From: JADJVL01 sp046331545
GTDB lineage: Bacteria; Acidobacteriota; Holophagae; Holophagales; Holophagaceae
Length of the DNA: 64,000 nt
NCBI GenBank assembly: GCA_046331545.1
Contig: JAXLQR010000002.1
Coordinates: 2,480,001-2,544,000 of the forward strand
Reading direction: 5' to 3'
Under the pieces are notes generated by a model. It saw only the letters and a program-made list of their open reading frames with translations. It ran no database searches and was not told the DNA's origin. Position 1 is the stretch's first letter; every line of letters starts with the position of its first letter. The position numbers and the translations under genes were made by a program. Positions 1 to 11,705 of the stretch are shown here, piece after piece.

Positions 1-2
1 CC

Positions 3-185
3 TTCGGCACCCTGGCCCTCGCCTTCCTCGCCGGCGCCGCCGTCGGCGCCGTGGTGATGGCCCTCACCACCCCCAAGACCGGGCCCCAGGTGCGCGACGA
101 CCTGAAGGACCTGGGCATCCGCATCCGCGCCAAGGCCGCCGGGCTCCTCCCGAAGGACCGGGAGGAGGCCCAGACGCCCGTCTAG
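3..185 (+). CDS. YtxH-like membrane-anchored protein, C-terminal end only
   Basis: The window opens inside this gene, and 60 codons remain before a TAG stop. The visible part starts with a glycine/alanine-rich hydrophobic segment (FLAGAAVGAVVMALTTPKTG). A short polar stretch (QVRDDLKDLGIRIRAKAAG) follows. A small membrane segment followed by a TPKTG-type turn and an amphipathic helix is typical of YtxH/gas-vesicle-like stress proteins, which are small inner-membrane-anchored proteins of unclear role. The start and any N-terminal features lie outside the window, so the family call is tentative. A strong hairpin follows the stop codon. Confidence 0.5.
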   Translation, partial: FGTLALAFLAGAAVGAVVMALTTPKTGPQVRDDLKDLGIRIRAKAAGLLPKDREEAQTPV

Positions 186-200
186 GGCGCGGGCATCCCG

Positions 201-228
201 GGAAGCCTCCGCTCCGGCGGAGGCTTCC
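201..228 (+). terminator. Hairpin after the YtxH-like gene
   Basis: An 11-bp perfect stem (201-211 with 218-228) with a 6-nt loop lies 15 nt after the stop codon. There is no T-run behind it, so it could act as a terminator only weakly or as an mRNA 3' stabiliser. Confidence 0.55.
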
Positions 229-325
229 GCGTTCCGGGGCGAGCCTGCCCCGCCCGTTCGGCGGGACCTCCCGGCGGCCGGGCCTCCGGGACCCTCCGCC
301 GGGCCGTGACCCTCGGGGTTTGAGG

Positions 326-333
326 TAGTCTGG
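326..333 (+). promoter_or_regulatory. TAGTCTGG octamer upstream of the LolA-like gene
   Basis: TAGTCTGG lies 46 nt before the start codon at 380, in a short gap that otherwise holds only GC-rich sequence. It matches the recurrent TANNNTGG motif of this window and is a candidate -10 element. Confidence 0.4.
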
Positions 334-379
334 CCTCCTCATCCCCCGGCCTTCCCAGGCAGGAGCCTCCGGAGTCCCC

Positions 380-1234
380 ATGCGCCCCGCCCCCCTCGCC
401 CTCCTCCTGGCCGCCGCGCCGGCCCTCGTGGCCCAGGCCCCGGCCCTCACCGCCGACCAGGTCATCGCCAAGCACCTCGAAGCCGAAGGCGGGGTGGCCC
501 GCCTGAAGGCCGTGAAGTCCCGACGGATGTCCGGGCATCTGGTGGGCGCCCCCATGGAGATCCTCCTGGTGGCGGAGAACCGGCGCCCCGCCGCGTTCAG
601 GGTGGACGTCACGCTCCAGGGACAGACCCAGTCCACCGGCTACGACGGCAAGGCGGGCTGGCGGGTGAACCCCTTCGCCGGCTACGGGGGCAGCAAGGCC
701 GCCGAGCCCATGACCGCCGACGAGCTGAAGGACGCCGAGGTGCAGGCGGACATGGACGGGCCGCTGGTGGACTACGCCGCCAAGGGCCACAAGGTGGAGT
801 ACCTCGGGACGGAGTCCGTGGAGGGCGCCCCCGCCCACAAGCTGCGGGTGACCCTGAAGAACGGCAATTCGACCACGATGTTCTTCGACGCCGACTCCTT
901 CCTGAAGGTGAAGGAGACCACCAAGCGCGTGATGCGCGGCCAGGAGGTCGAGATCGAGAGCGTCTTCGGCGACTACAAGGAGGTCGGCGGCCTCCTCTTC
1001 CCCCACTCCGTGGAGCAGGGCGCGGTGGGCATGCCCCAGCGCCAGAAGATCCAGATGGACAAGGTGGAGCTGGACGTGGCCCTCGCCGACGACCGGTTCA
1101 GGACGCCGCCCCCGCCACCGGCCCCCAAGGCCGAGGACGCCAAGCCCGCGCCGAAGGCCGACGTCCCGAAGGCCGACGCCCCGAAGGGGGACCTCCCCAA
1201 GGCCGACCCCAAGCCCGCCGAGAAGAAGGGCTGA
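380..1234 (+). CDS. Secreted LolA-like outer membrane lipoprotein-sorting family protein
   Basis: The product is 284 aa with a clear signal peptide ending near residue 19 (VAQA). The body (about residues 24-235) has the pattern of LolA/LppX-type single-domain beta folds: an opening helix (ADQVIAKHLEAEGG), alternating short beta strands and the closing segment GDYKEVGGLLFPH. That segment is common in periplasmic outer-membrane lipoprotein-sorting homologues. The last 45 residues are low-complexity PKAD/PKAE/PKGD repeats rich in Pro, Lys and Ala, probably an unstructured tail. It sits 7 nt upstream of the Asp-box protein gene, so the two are probably co-transcribed. Function in lipid or lipoprotein transfer is inferred from fold resemblance only. 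Confidence 0.5.
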   Translation: MRPAPLALLLAAAPALVAQAPALTADQVIAKHLEAEGGVARLKAVKSRRMSGHLVGAPMEILLVAENRRPAAFRVDVTLQGQTQSTGYDGKAGWRVNPFAGYGGSKAAEPMTADELKDAEVQADMDGPLVDYAAKGHKVEYLGTESVEGAPAHKLRVTLKNGNSTTMFFDADSFLKVKETTKRVMRGQEVEIESVFGDYKEVGGLLFPHSVEQGAVGMPQRQKIQMDKVELDVALADDRFRTPPPPPAPKAEDAKPAPKADVPKADAPKGDLPKADPKPAEKKG

Positions 1235-1241
1235 GGACGCC

Positions 1242-4200
1242 ATGCGACCGCGCCGGCTCCTTCCCCTCCTCCTGACCGGCGCAGCCGTGGCCCTGGTGGC
1301 CCCCCTCCCGGCGCAGGCGCCTTCCGGGTCCCCAGGGCAGGCCCCCCAGGACGCCGTCAAGCTCGACGCCGACGCCCTCTCGGGACTCCAGGCCCGCAGC
1401 ATCGGGCCCGCCGTGATGTCCGGCCGCATCGCCGCCATCGACGGCCACCTGGACCAGGGCCGCCTCACCCTCTACGTGGGCGCGGCCAGCGGCGGCGTCT
1501 GGAAGTCCCAGAACGGCGGCACCACCTGGAAGCCGGTCTTCGACAAGCACGCCCAGAGCATCGGCGCCATCCGGGTGGACCCGTCCAACCCGAAGACCGT
1601 GTGGGTGGGCACCGGCGAGTCCTGGGTGCGCAACAGCGTCTCGGTGGGCGACGGCGTCTACAAGAGCACCGACGCCGGCGAGACCTGGACGAGGATGGGC
1701 CTGCCCGACAGCGAGCGCATCGCCGGCATCGTGGTGGACCCCACGGACGGCAACACGGTCTACGTCGCGGCCATGGGGCACCTCTGGAGCGGCGGCGGCG
1801 AGCGCGGCCTCTACAAGACCACCGACGGCGGAAAGACCTGGAGCCGCGTCCTGCACTCCAACGAGGACAGCGGCTGCGCCGCCGTGGCCATGGACCCGAA
1901 GGACCCGAAGGTCCTCTACGCCACGCTGTGGCAGCACCGCCGCCGGCCCTGGGCCTTCGAGAGCGGCGGCCCCGGCGGCGGCCTCTTCAAGTCCACGGAC
2001 GGCGGCGCCACCTGGACGAAGTTGAACGGCGACCCCCGGCGGGGCCTGCCGACGGGCGAGGTGGGCCGCATCGCGGTGGCCGTCGCCCCCTCGGACCCGA
2101 AGCACGTCTACGCCGTGGTGGAGGCCAAGGACGGCGCCATCTTCCACAGCGCGGACGGCGGCGAGACCTGGACCCGGGGCAACGCCGGGCCGAACATCAC
2201 CGTCCGGCCCTTCTACTTTTCCCTCGTGCTCGTGGACCCGAAGGACCCGATGAAGGTCTACAAGCCGGGCTTCGAGCTGAGCGCCTCCGAGGACGGCGGG
2301 AAGAGCTTCGCCACCATCGCCCAGGCCACCCACAGCGACCACCACGCCCTCTTCTTCCATCCCCAGAACCCGGAGGTGATGTACCTCGGCACCGACGGCG
2401 GCGTCTTCGTCAGCGAGGACCGGGGCAACAAGTGGCGGATGGTCCCCAACCTGCCGGTGGGCCAGTTCTACCACGTGAGCGTGGACATGGCGCGGCCCTA
2501 CCACGTCTACGGCGGCCTCCAGGACAACAGCAGCTGGCGGGGCTCCTCCTCGGTGAACCTCTCCAACAAGCACTGGACCAACCTCTACGGCGGCGACGGG
2601 TTCTGGGTCTTCCCCGACCCCACGGACCCGCGCTACGTCTACGCCGAGTCCCAGGGGGGCGAGATCGGTCGCGTGGACACCCTGACCATGACCTCCCGCA
2701 ACGTCCAGCCCCAGGCCGCCGCCGGCGAGCCGAAATACCGCTGGAGCTGGAACACGCCCATCCACATGAGCCCCAACGAGCCGGGCACGCTCTACACCGG
2801 CGCCCAGTACCTCTTCCGGTCCCGGGACAAGGGGGCGACCTGGGAGCGGCTGGGCGGCGACCTGACCACCAACGACCCGAAGAAGCAGCAGCAGGAGGAG
2901 AGCGGCGGCCTCACCATCGACAACAGCGCCGCCGAGACCCACTGCACCCTCAACTCCATCTCCGAGAGCCCGCGGAACGGGAAGGTGCTCTGGGTGGGGA
3001 CGGACGACGGCAACCTGCAGGTGAGCCGGGACGGCGGGAAGAGCTGGACGAACGTGGCCGCCCACGCCACCGGCGTCCCCAGGGGCACCACCGTCTCCTG
3101 GGTGGAGGCCGGGATGTTCGCCGAGGGCACCGCCTTCGCGGCCTTCGACGGCCACGCCGGCGGGGACATGAAGACCTACGTCCTGCGCACCGACGACTTC
3201 GGGAAGACCTGGACCAGCCTCGCCACGCCGGAGCTCCAGGGCTACGCCCACGTCATCAAGCAGGACCCGGTGAAGCCGGACCTCCTCTACCTCGGCACCG
3301 AGGCGGGCCTCTTCGTCAGCGTGGACGGCGGGAAGGCCTGGGCCCAGTTCAAGGGCAGCGACATGCCGGCGGTGGCGGTGCGGGACCTGGCCATCCATCC
3401 CCGGGAGCACGACCTGGTGCTGGCCACCCACGGCCGCGGCCTCTGGATCATCGACGACCTCACGGCCCTGCGGGCCCTCACGCCCCAGACGCTCCAGAAG
3501 GACGTGGCCCTGCTGCCCACGCGGCCCAACGCCAAGCTGGACATGGCCAGCGACGGCTGGATGGAGGGCGACGCGGTGTACGAGGGGCAGGACCGTCCCG
3601 GCGGCGCCGCCATCGCCTACTGGCAGCGCAAGCGCCACCTCGTGGGGGACCTCCGGGTGGAGATCCTCGGGGCGAAGGGGGAGGTGCTCCAGACCCTGTC
3701 GGGAAACAAGCGCCGGGGCTTCAACCGCATCTACTGGAACCGGCTGATGCAGGCCCCCCGGGCCGCCACGGGGGCCAACCTCTTCGACGGCTTCATCGGC
3801 GCCGGCCCCGAGGTGCTGGAGGGGACCTACACGGTGCGCCTCACCAAGAACAAGGAGGTGCTGACCGCGCCCCTGGTGATCGAGGCGGACCCCCAGTCCC
3901 CCTGGACCCGCAAGGACCGGGAGGCGAAGTTCGGCACCGGCATGGCCATGTTCGCCATGGTCGAGGACCTGGCCTTCCGGGCCCAGCAGGTGCTGGACCT
4001 GAAGGCGGGGATCGCCGAGCGCCTGGCCAGGGCCCCGGAGGCCGCCCTCCAGGGCCGCCTGCAGGCGCTGGCCGGGGAGGCCGAGAAGGTCCGGGGCGTC
4101 CTGGTGAGCACCAAGGAGGCCGGCGGCGCCATCACGGGGGAGGAGCGCCTGCGGGAGAAGCTGGCCAAGCTCTACAACCGGGTCCTCTTCCAGCCCGGGC

Positions 4201-4385
4201 CCCCGAGCCCCTCCCAGCTGGACCGGGTCGCGGCCCTGAAGGCCGAGCTCGCCACCGCCTTCGCCGACGTGGACCGGCTCGGCGGGAAGGGGCTCGCGGA
4301 GCTGAACGCGGAACTGCGGAAGGCCGGGCTCGAGCCCCTGGCCCTCCTGGACCGCGCGGCCTGGGACGCCCGGACGAAGAAGTAG
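1242..4385 (+). CDS. Large secreted Asp-box (BNR/VPS10-like) repeat protein
   Basis: The product is 1047 aa with a signal peptide (cleavage near PAQA, residues 25-28). I count eleven Asp-box motifs of the S-x-D-x-G-x-x-W type spread over about residues 85-700, for example KSTDAGETW, KTTDGGKTW, KSTDGGATW, HSADGGETW, RSRDKGATW, VSRDGGKSW and SVDGGKAW. Such repeats form ten-bladed beta propellers as in sortilin/VPS10 and sialidase-like proteins. No sialidase catalytic arginine triad can be claimed from the sequence. The C-terminal 300 residues are a beta-rich segment followed by a helical region. Acidobacteria often carry several such proteins, commonly annotated as glycosyl hydrolases without proof. 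The gene is probably co-transcribed with the upstream LolA-like gene. Confidence 0.8.
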   Translation: MRPRRLLPLLLTGAAVALVAPLPAQAPSGSPGQAPQDAVKLDADALSGLQARSIGPAVMSGRIAAIDGHLDQGRLTLYVGAASGGVWKSQNGGTTWKPVFDKHAQSIGAIRVDPSNPKTVWVGTGESWVRNSVSVGDGVYKSTDAGETWTRMGLPDSERIAGIVVDPTDGNTVYVAAMGHLWSGGGERGLYKTTDGGKTWSRVLHSNEDSGCAAVAMDPKDPKVLYATLWQHRRRPWAFESGGPGGGLFKSTDGGATWTKLNGDPRRGLPTGEVGRIAVAVAPSDPKHVYAVVEAKDGAIFHSADGGETWTRGNAGPNITVRPFYFSLVLVDPKDPMKVYKPGFELSASEDGGKSFATIAQATHSDHHALFFHPQNPEVMYLGTDGGVFVSEDRGNKWRMVPNLPVGQFYHVSVDMARPYHVYGGLQDNSSWRGSSSVNLSNKHWTNLYGGDGFWVFPDPTDPRYVYAESQGGEIGRVDTLTMTSRNVQPQAAAGEPKYRWSWNTPIHMSPNEPGTLYTGAQYLFRSRDKGATWERLGGDLTTNDPKKQQQEESGGLTIDNSAAETHCTLNSISESPRNGKVLWVGTDDGNLQVSRDGGKSWTNVAAHATGVPRGTTVSWVEAGMFAEGTAFAAFDGHAGGDMKTYVLRTDDFGKTWTSLATPELQGYAHVIKQDPVKPDLLYLGTEAGLFVSVDGGKAWAQFKGSDMPAVAVRDLAIHPREHDLVLATHGRGLWIIDDLTALRALTPQTLQKDVALLPTRPNAKLDMASDGWMEGDAVYEGQDRPGGAAIAYWQRKRHLVGDLRVEILGAKGEVLQTLSGNKRRGFNRIYWNRLMQAPRAATGANLFDGFIGAGPEVLEGTYTVRLTKNKEVLTAPLVIEADPQSPWTRKDREAKFGTGMAMFAMVEDLAFRAQQVLDLKAGIAERLARAPEAALQGRLQALAGEAEKVRGVLVSTKEAGGAITGEERLREKLAKLYNRVLFQPGPPSPSQLDRVAALKAELATAFADVDRLGGKGLAELNAELRKAGLEPLALLDRAAWDARTKK

Positions 4386-4404
4386 CCGTCCCGCCGGACG
4401 CGGA

Positions 4405-4430
4405 AAGGGGGCGCCGCGCGGCGCCCCCTT
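4405..4430. terminator. Bidirectional terminator between the Asp-box gene and purA
   Basis: A perfect 11-bp stem (4405-4415 with 4420-4430) with a GCGC tetraloop separates two convergent genes. It starts with AA and ends with TT on each strand, so it can serve both transcripts. The T-tract is short (TTCCCT). Confidence 0.75.
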
Positions 4431-4454
4431 CCCTCCGTCCGCCCCCCGCCGGGA

Positions 4455-5759
4455 TCAGCCCAGCAGCCCCTCCAGGAAGGTTCCCGGGTAGACGCAGCCC
4501 TCCAGGCGGTCCGGGCCCGTGCTGAGGTAGTCGATGGGCACCTCCACCGCCTCGGCCAGGGCCTCGAGGTAGGCCTGGGCGGAGGCCGGAAGCTCCGCGT
4601 GGGCCTTGAGGCCCCGCGTGCTGCCCCAGCCGTCGAAGAAGCGGACCTCGGGCCGGAGCTGCTTCCACTCCGAGGCGCAGCTCGGGAGCGCGCGGCTGAC
4701 GCCGCCCTCCCCGTCCCGGTAGCCCACCACGAGGCCCACCCGGTCCAGGCCGTCCAGCACGTCCAGCTTCATGATGGCGAGGCCGTCCACGCCGTTCGTA
4801 CGGCAGGCGTGGGCGGTGATGGGGGCGTCGAACCAGCCGCAGCGCCGGGGGCGGCCGGTGGTGGTGCCGAACTCCCGGCCCACCTCCCGCAGCCGGTCCC
4901 CGGTGGCGTCCAGGAGCTCGCTGGGCATGGGGCCCGCGCCCACCCGGGTGGTGTAGGCCTTGGCGATGCCCAGCACCCGGTGCAGGGCCTTGGGGGGCAG
5001 GCCCGTGCCGGTGAAGAGTCCGCCCAGGGAGCAGTTGGAGCTGGTGACGAAGGGGTAGGTGCCGTGATCCAGGTCCAGGAGCGTCGCCTGGGCGCCCTCG
5101 AAGAGGATGGGCTCCCCCCGCTCCCAGGCCGCCAGCAGGTGGCCCTGGGCGTCGCCGATGGCGGGGAGGAGCGGTTCCGCGAGGCGCAGCAGGTCCGCCA
5201 CCAGGGCCTCCAGCTCGGGCAGGTTCGCCGAGGCGCCCAGGCGCAGGCGGACCTCCTCGTAGCCCGGCCGGATGCGCTCCGCCAGGGTCTCCGGATGGCG
5301 CAGGTCCCCCAGGCGGACGCCCATGCGGGCGGCCTTCATCTCGTAGGCCGGTCCGATGCCGCGGCCGGTGGTGCCGATCCGGCTCGCGCCGCCCTCCCGC
5401 CAGAGGTCCAGGGCGATGTGGTGGGGCAGGATCACGTGGGCCTTGTCGCTCAGCAGCAGGCGGCCCTCCAGGTCGAAGCCCCGCTCCTTCAGGCGGGCCA
5501 GCTCCTGGTTGAAGACCTCCAGGTTCAGCACCACGCCGCTGCCCACCACGAGGAAGCAGCCCGGATGGAGGGCGCCGCTGGGCACCTGGTGGAGGGCGAT
5601 GCTCTTCCCGTCCACCACCACCGTGTGGCCGGCGTTGTTGCCCCCCTGGAAGCGCACCACGTGGCGGAACTTCGGGGCCAGCAGGTCCACCACCTTGCCC
5701 TTGCCCTCGTCGCCCCATTGGAGGCCCAGGATGGCCAGATTCTCCGCTCTGCTGCCCAT
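4455..5759 (-). CDS. purA: Adenylosuccinate synthetase
   Basis: The 434-aa product has the usual length and motifs of PurA, which joins IMP and aspartate with GTP in the first step of AMP synthesis. The GTP-binding loop GLQWGDEGKGK is at the N-terminus, followed by GGNNAGHT and the IMP-binding GTTGRGIGPAYE. Further on come VTSSNC and the C-terminal GTTTGRPRRCGWFD segment. The start at 5759 is chosen because GGAG lies 8 nt upstream and the family begins a few residues before the P-loop. A longer in-frame extension to 5978 has no homology-like content. A TAGTCTGG octamer lies 18 nt upstream. The gene diverges from clpC. Confidence 0.97.
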   Translation of the reverse strand: MGSRAENLAILGLQWGDEGKGKVVDLLAPKFRHVVRFQGGNNAGHTVVVDGKSIALHQVPSGALHPGCFLVVGSGVVLNLEVFNQELARLKERGFDLEGRLLLSDKAHVILPHHIALDLWREGGASRIGTTGRGIGPAYEMKAARMGVRLGDLRHPETLAERIRPGYEEVRLRLGASANLPELEALVADLLRLAEPLLPAIGDAQGHLLAAWERGEPILFEGAQATLLDLDHGTYPFVTSSNCSLGGLFTGTGLPPKALHRVLGIAKAYTTRVGAGPMPSELLDATGDRLREVGREFGTTTGRPRRCGWFDAPITAHACRTNGVDGLAIMKLDVLDGLDRVGLVVGYRDGEGGVSRALPSCASEWKQLRPEVRFFDGWGSTRGLKAHAELPASAQAYLEALAEAVEVPIDYLSTGPDRLEGCVYPGTFLEGLLG

Positions 5760-5777
5760 GGCGCGATCTCCAATGTT

Positions 5778-5785
5778 CCAGACTA
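5778..5785 (-). promoter_or_regulatory. TAGTCTGG octamer in the purA leader
   Basis: On the minus strand TAGTCTGG is followed by 18 nt and the purA ATG, with GGAG in between. It is a likely -10 element; no convincing TTGACA-like -35 sits 17 nt upstream. Confidence 0.45.
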
Positions 5786-5866
5786 ACGGGCCTTTCCCAC
5801 CCTTCCCAGCCTGGATTCCCGCCCGGCCGCGCGGGATCGGGCCGGGCAAAGGCTGGACCGCCGCGC

Positions 5867-5874
5867 TACCCTGG
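5867..5874 (+). promoter_or_regulatory. TACCCTGG octamer upstream of clpC
   Basis: TACCCTGG lies 66 nt before the clpC start. The same octamer precedes the M16 peptidase start at 20699, and clpB has GACCCTGG 17 nt after a TTGACA box. This suggests a shared -10 form. Confidence 0.4.
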
Positions 5875-5940
5875 ATGCGCCGGGTTCCCGTCCGCGGGAA
5901 CCCGGCAGCCCGTCCGGAGCACCCGGCGGAGGGAGCCCCC

Positions 5941-8381
<2,441 letters not shown>

Positions 8382-8385
<4 letters not shown>

Positions 8386-10958
8386 CGAAGCTGGATGCGA
8401 TGTTCCGCCGGGCGGGCGCCGGGCGGGTCGGGAGGGTGCTGCCCCCCGCGCTGGTGCTCCTCCTCGCGGCCGGGGTCCCGGCCCGGGCCCAGGAGAGCGA
8501 GACGATCCGCAAGATCGAGGTGGTGGGGGCGGTCAAGTCCACCGCCGAGACGGTGATCTTCCGCTCGGGGCTGAAGGTCGGGGACGACCTCCGGAACGTG
8601 GACCTCACGGCCGTGCTCGAGAAGCTGTGGGCCGTGGGCCTCTTCGACGACATCAAGTTCGAGGTCGAGGACGAGCCGGGAGGGAAGAGGATCGTCATCC
8701 GCGTCGCGGAGCGTCCGCTGATCAAGGAGGTGGACTTCCGCGGCGGAACGGAGATCGGCGTCACCAACCTCAAGGACAAGGTCAAGGAGAAGAAGCTCGA
8801 GATCAAGCCCGACAGCCCCTACGACCCGGAGGCCGCCCGGAAGATCAAGGCCCTCATCGTGGAGCAGGCCGCGGAGAAGGGCTTCCGCAACCCGGTGATC
8901 GACGTGAAGCTCGAGCAGACGGGCTCGGGGACGGCGCGCCTGGTCTTCGACATCAAGGAGGGCGGGAAGGTCCGGATCTACAAGGTGGTCTTCCGCGGCA
9001 ACCGGGTGTTCAGCCAGGGCCAGCTGGCCTCGGCGATGCAGAAGACGCGGAAGCACTGGATGTTCTCCTGGCTCACGAGCCACGACCTGCTGGTGGAGAA
9101 GAACCTCGAGGAGGACCTCAAGCTCGTCAAGGAGCTGTACTGGAGGAACGGCTACAAGGACGTCTTCGTCGGGACGCCCGTGATCGACGTGGCCGACTTC
9201 ACCACGGCCCGCCAGAAGCGGCGCAACGAGAAGCGGGCCCTGAAGGGGCTTTCCGCCAAGTACGACACGCGCGCCACGATGACGATCCCGATCCTCGAGG
9301 GCGAGCGGTACTTCGAGGGGAAGCTGAAGGTGGAGGGCAACGAGAAGCTCTTCAACGAGGCCTTCTTCCGCACCAAGATCGCGGAGGCCAAGCGCGACAA
9401 CCGGTCCTGGCTGGCCAAGTTCCTCAACCTGAAGCCGTCCACGAAGGACCTTCCCGACGACCAGCGCCGTCCCTTCGACCTCGACGCGCTCAACAAGGGC
9501 CTGGACAAGGTGAAGGAGGCCTACGCGGACGCGTCTTACATCGCCTTCCGCGCCGAGAAGAAGCTGGAGGTCCGGGATGACCGGGGCGTCAAGAAGGTGG
9601 ACGTGACCGTGAAGGCCGACGAGGGCGAGCCCTTCACCATCCGGCGCATCACCTTCGAGGGCAACACGACCACCAAGGACAAGGTTCTCCGCCGGTCCAT
9701 GCTCCTGAAGGAGGGGGACGCCTTCGGCGCCTCCGCCTTCAAGGACTCGTACACCGGCCTCGGGCAGCTCGGCTTCTTCGACGTGAAGAACCAGGAGCCC
9801 AAGGTGGACTTCGTGGCCGACAAGCCCCAGGTGGACGTCACCATCCGGGGCGAGGAGTCCGGGGTGAACGAGCTGCTCTTCCAGGGCGGCTATGGATCAC
9901 TGTTCGGGTTCTCCCTCGGCCTCAGCTTCAGCACCAAGAACCTGGGAGGTGGCGGCGAAGTGCTCTCCTTCGCCTACAACGGCGGCAAGTTCCAGCGGAA
10001 CTTCAGCGTCGGGTTCACCGAGCCCTACGTCTTCGACCTGCCCTACTCCTTCGGCGCCAGCGTCGCCAACGGGGCCACGGAATACGACGCCAGCCGGGTG
10101 GGCGCCGACCTCGCCTACAAGCAGTACACGCGCTCCCTGGGCGTCTCCACGGGGACGCGGCTGTCCACCTTCCTCCCCGGACGGGCCGCCTGGACCTTCT
10201 TCACCTCGGTGGGGATCGGATACAACTTCTCCATCGTCCGCATCGAGGGCGGGCGCAACTTCGCCTTCCGGGACACCAGCAGCCAGCTCACCTCGACGCT
10301 GACCACCAACATCGCCTACTCCACGGTCAACCACCCCTTCAAGCCGACCTCGGGCACGCGGCTCTCCCTCTCGCTGGAGTACGGCGGCTGGCAGTTCGCC
10401 ACGGACAAGCCGTTCATGCGGACCACCACGGAATTCGCCACCTTCGGCAACATCGCGGACCGCCACATCTTCGCCTTCAACACCAGCTACGGCTACCTCC
10501 GCAACCTCGGCGCCTCCGACCTTCCGTACTACCAGTACTTCCGGCCAGGCGGAGAGAACACGATCCGGGGCTACCGCTACGGGCAGGTGGGCTCCCTCAT
10601 CCTGGACAACTTCGGCCGGGCGGTGGTGGTGGGCGGCAACAAGCAGTTCATCGCGAACGTGGAGTACCAGTTCAAGGTGGCCGACCAGTTCCGCACCGTG
10701 CTCTTCTACGACGCCGGCAACGCCTGGGGCCCCGGGACCCGCGTCTTCAGCCAGAACAGCGTCGAGTACCAGTCCACCAGCGGGACGCTCTCCTTCAGGA
10801 ATCCCGTCCTCCTCCGCTCCGCCGGCGTCGAGCTCCGGTTCTTCCTCCCCATCAGCCCGGCGCCCCTGCGCCTGATCTGGAGCCGCAAGCTCAACCCCTA
10901 CCCCTTCGATTCCGAAGGCCGCACCGACTTCCAGTTCTCCATCGGCACCACCTTCTGA
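8382..10958 (+). CDS. bamA: Outer membrane protein assembly factor BamA
   Basis: The 858-aa protein starts with a signal sequence (LVLLLAAGVPARAQ) and continues with about five POTRA repeats (residues 40-460). POTRA hallmarks such as KIEVVGAVKS, VVFRGNRVFSQ, LKVEGNEKLF and ITFEGNTTTKD are visible. The rest is a 16-strand barrel typical of Omp85, including the loop motif RPGGENTIRGYRYGQ. The last residue is Phe, as expected for outer membrane barrels. BamA folds and inserts outer membrane proteins. The start ATG overlaps the clpC stop by four bases, an unusual pairing with a Clp unfoldase. The ompH gene follows after 107 nt with its own TAGACTGG site. Confidence 0.95.
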
Positions 10959-11040
10959 GCCTCCCGCCGTGCCGGCTCGGGGCGCGAAGTTCCCAGGAAT
11001 CCCGGAGCAATTGGCGCTTCGCGGATCCCGGGGAGCGGGA

Positions 11041-11048
11041 TAGACTGG
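11041..11048 (+). promoter_or_regulatory. TAGACTGG octamer upstream of ompH
   Basis: TAGACTGG ends 17 nt before the ompH ATG, with GGGAG in between. Transcription from a -10 here would give a leader of only a dozen or so bases. Confidence 0.45.
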
Positions 11049-11065
11049 ACCTTTTGGGAGCATCC

Positions 11066-11647
11066 ATGCGCCGTTTCCTCTTCGCCGCGGCCCTCGCCGC
11101 CCTGCCCGTGATGGCCCAGGACGTGGCCACGGCCCGCATCGCCATCTTCGCCCCCGACCAGGTCATCCAGGTCTCGGCCCGCGGGAAGAAGCTCTTCGCC
11201 GAGGTCGAGGCCAAGGGCAAGGAGCTCCAGGACCGGCTGAAGGCCCGCGCGGACTCGCTCCAGGCCAAGGAGCAGCAGCTCAAGTCCACCAGCCTCTCCG
11301 ACGAGGGGCGCGCGAAGCTCCAGCGGGAACTCCAGGATGGCGAGATCGAGGTCCGCCGGATGCAGGAGGACAGCCAGAAGGAGTTCAACAAGGTCCAGGA
11401 GAAGGTGATGAAGGTCTTCCAGGAGGAGGTGGGCCCCATCGTCAAGCAGGTCTCCGAGGAGTGGAAGCTGCAGCTCCTGATCCAGTACGGCCGCGAGTCC
11501 GCCGGCTTCCTGCTTCCCGTGGACGACAAGTGGGCCACCGCCTTCACCGCGGAGGTGGTGAAGCGCTACGACGCCAAGTACCCCGAGGGCGCTCCGGCCG
11601 CCAAGCCCGCGGCCAAGCCCGCCCCGGCCCCCGCGAAGAAGAACTGA
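11066..11647 (+). CDS. OmpH/Skp family periplasmic chaperone
   Basis: The 193-aa product has a signal peptide (cleavage after ALPVMAQ) and a short beta strand (VATARIAIFAPDQV). A long charged coiled coil follows (about residues 45-125), and the C-terminal strand region returns to the body domain. This is the architecture of Skp, a trimeric chaperone that carries unfolded outer membrane proteins to BamA. The last 20 residues are an Ala/Pro/Lys-rich tail. The position downstream of bamA repeats the bamA-skp order of many diderms. The ATG at 11066 is preferred over one 12 nt upstream because GGGAG is correctly spaced and the signal peptide begins there. Confidence 0.9.
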   Translation: MRRFLFAAALAALPVMAQDVATARIAIFAPDQVIQVSARGKKLFAEVEAKGKELQDRLKARADSLQAKEQQLKSTSLSDEGRAKLQRELQDGEIEVRRMQEDSQKEFNKVQEKVMKVFQEEVGPIVKQVSEEWKLQLLIQYGRESAGFLLPVDDKWATAFTAEVVKRYDAKYPEGAPAAKPAAKPAPAPAKKN

Positions 11648-11665
11648 GTCCGGCCCCGTCCCCGG

Positions 11666-11687
11666 AGCGGCGCCGGAAGGCGCCGCT
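11666..11687. terminator. Hairpin between ompH and dut
   Basis: A perfect 9-bp stem (11666-11674 with 11679-11687) with a GGAA loop lies between the convergent ompH and dut stop codons. The T-tract is weak. Confidence 0.55.
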
Positions 11688-11705
11688 TCGGCGTTCCGGA
11701 GGCCC

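Noticed and set aside
1098..3638. A long open frame on the minus strand opposite the Asp-box gene
   Set aside because: Its translation is low-complexity (Val, Gly, Ala, Leu and His runs) and mirrors the GC-rich third positions of the real gene. The forward frame has a signal peptide and eleven Asp-box motifs.
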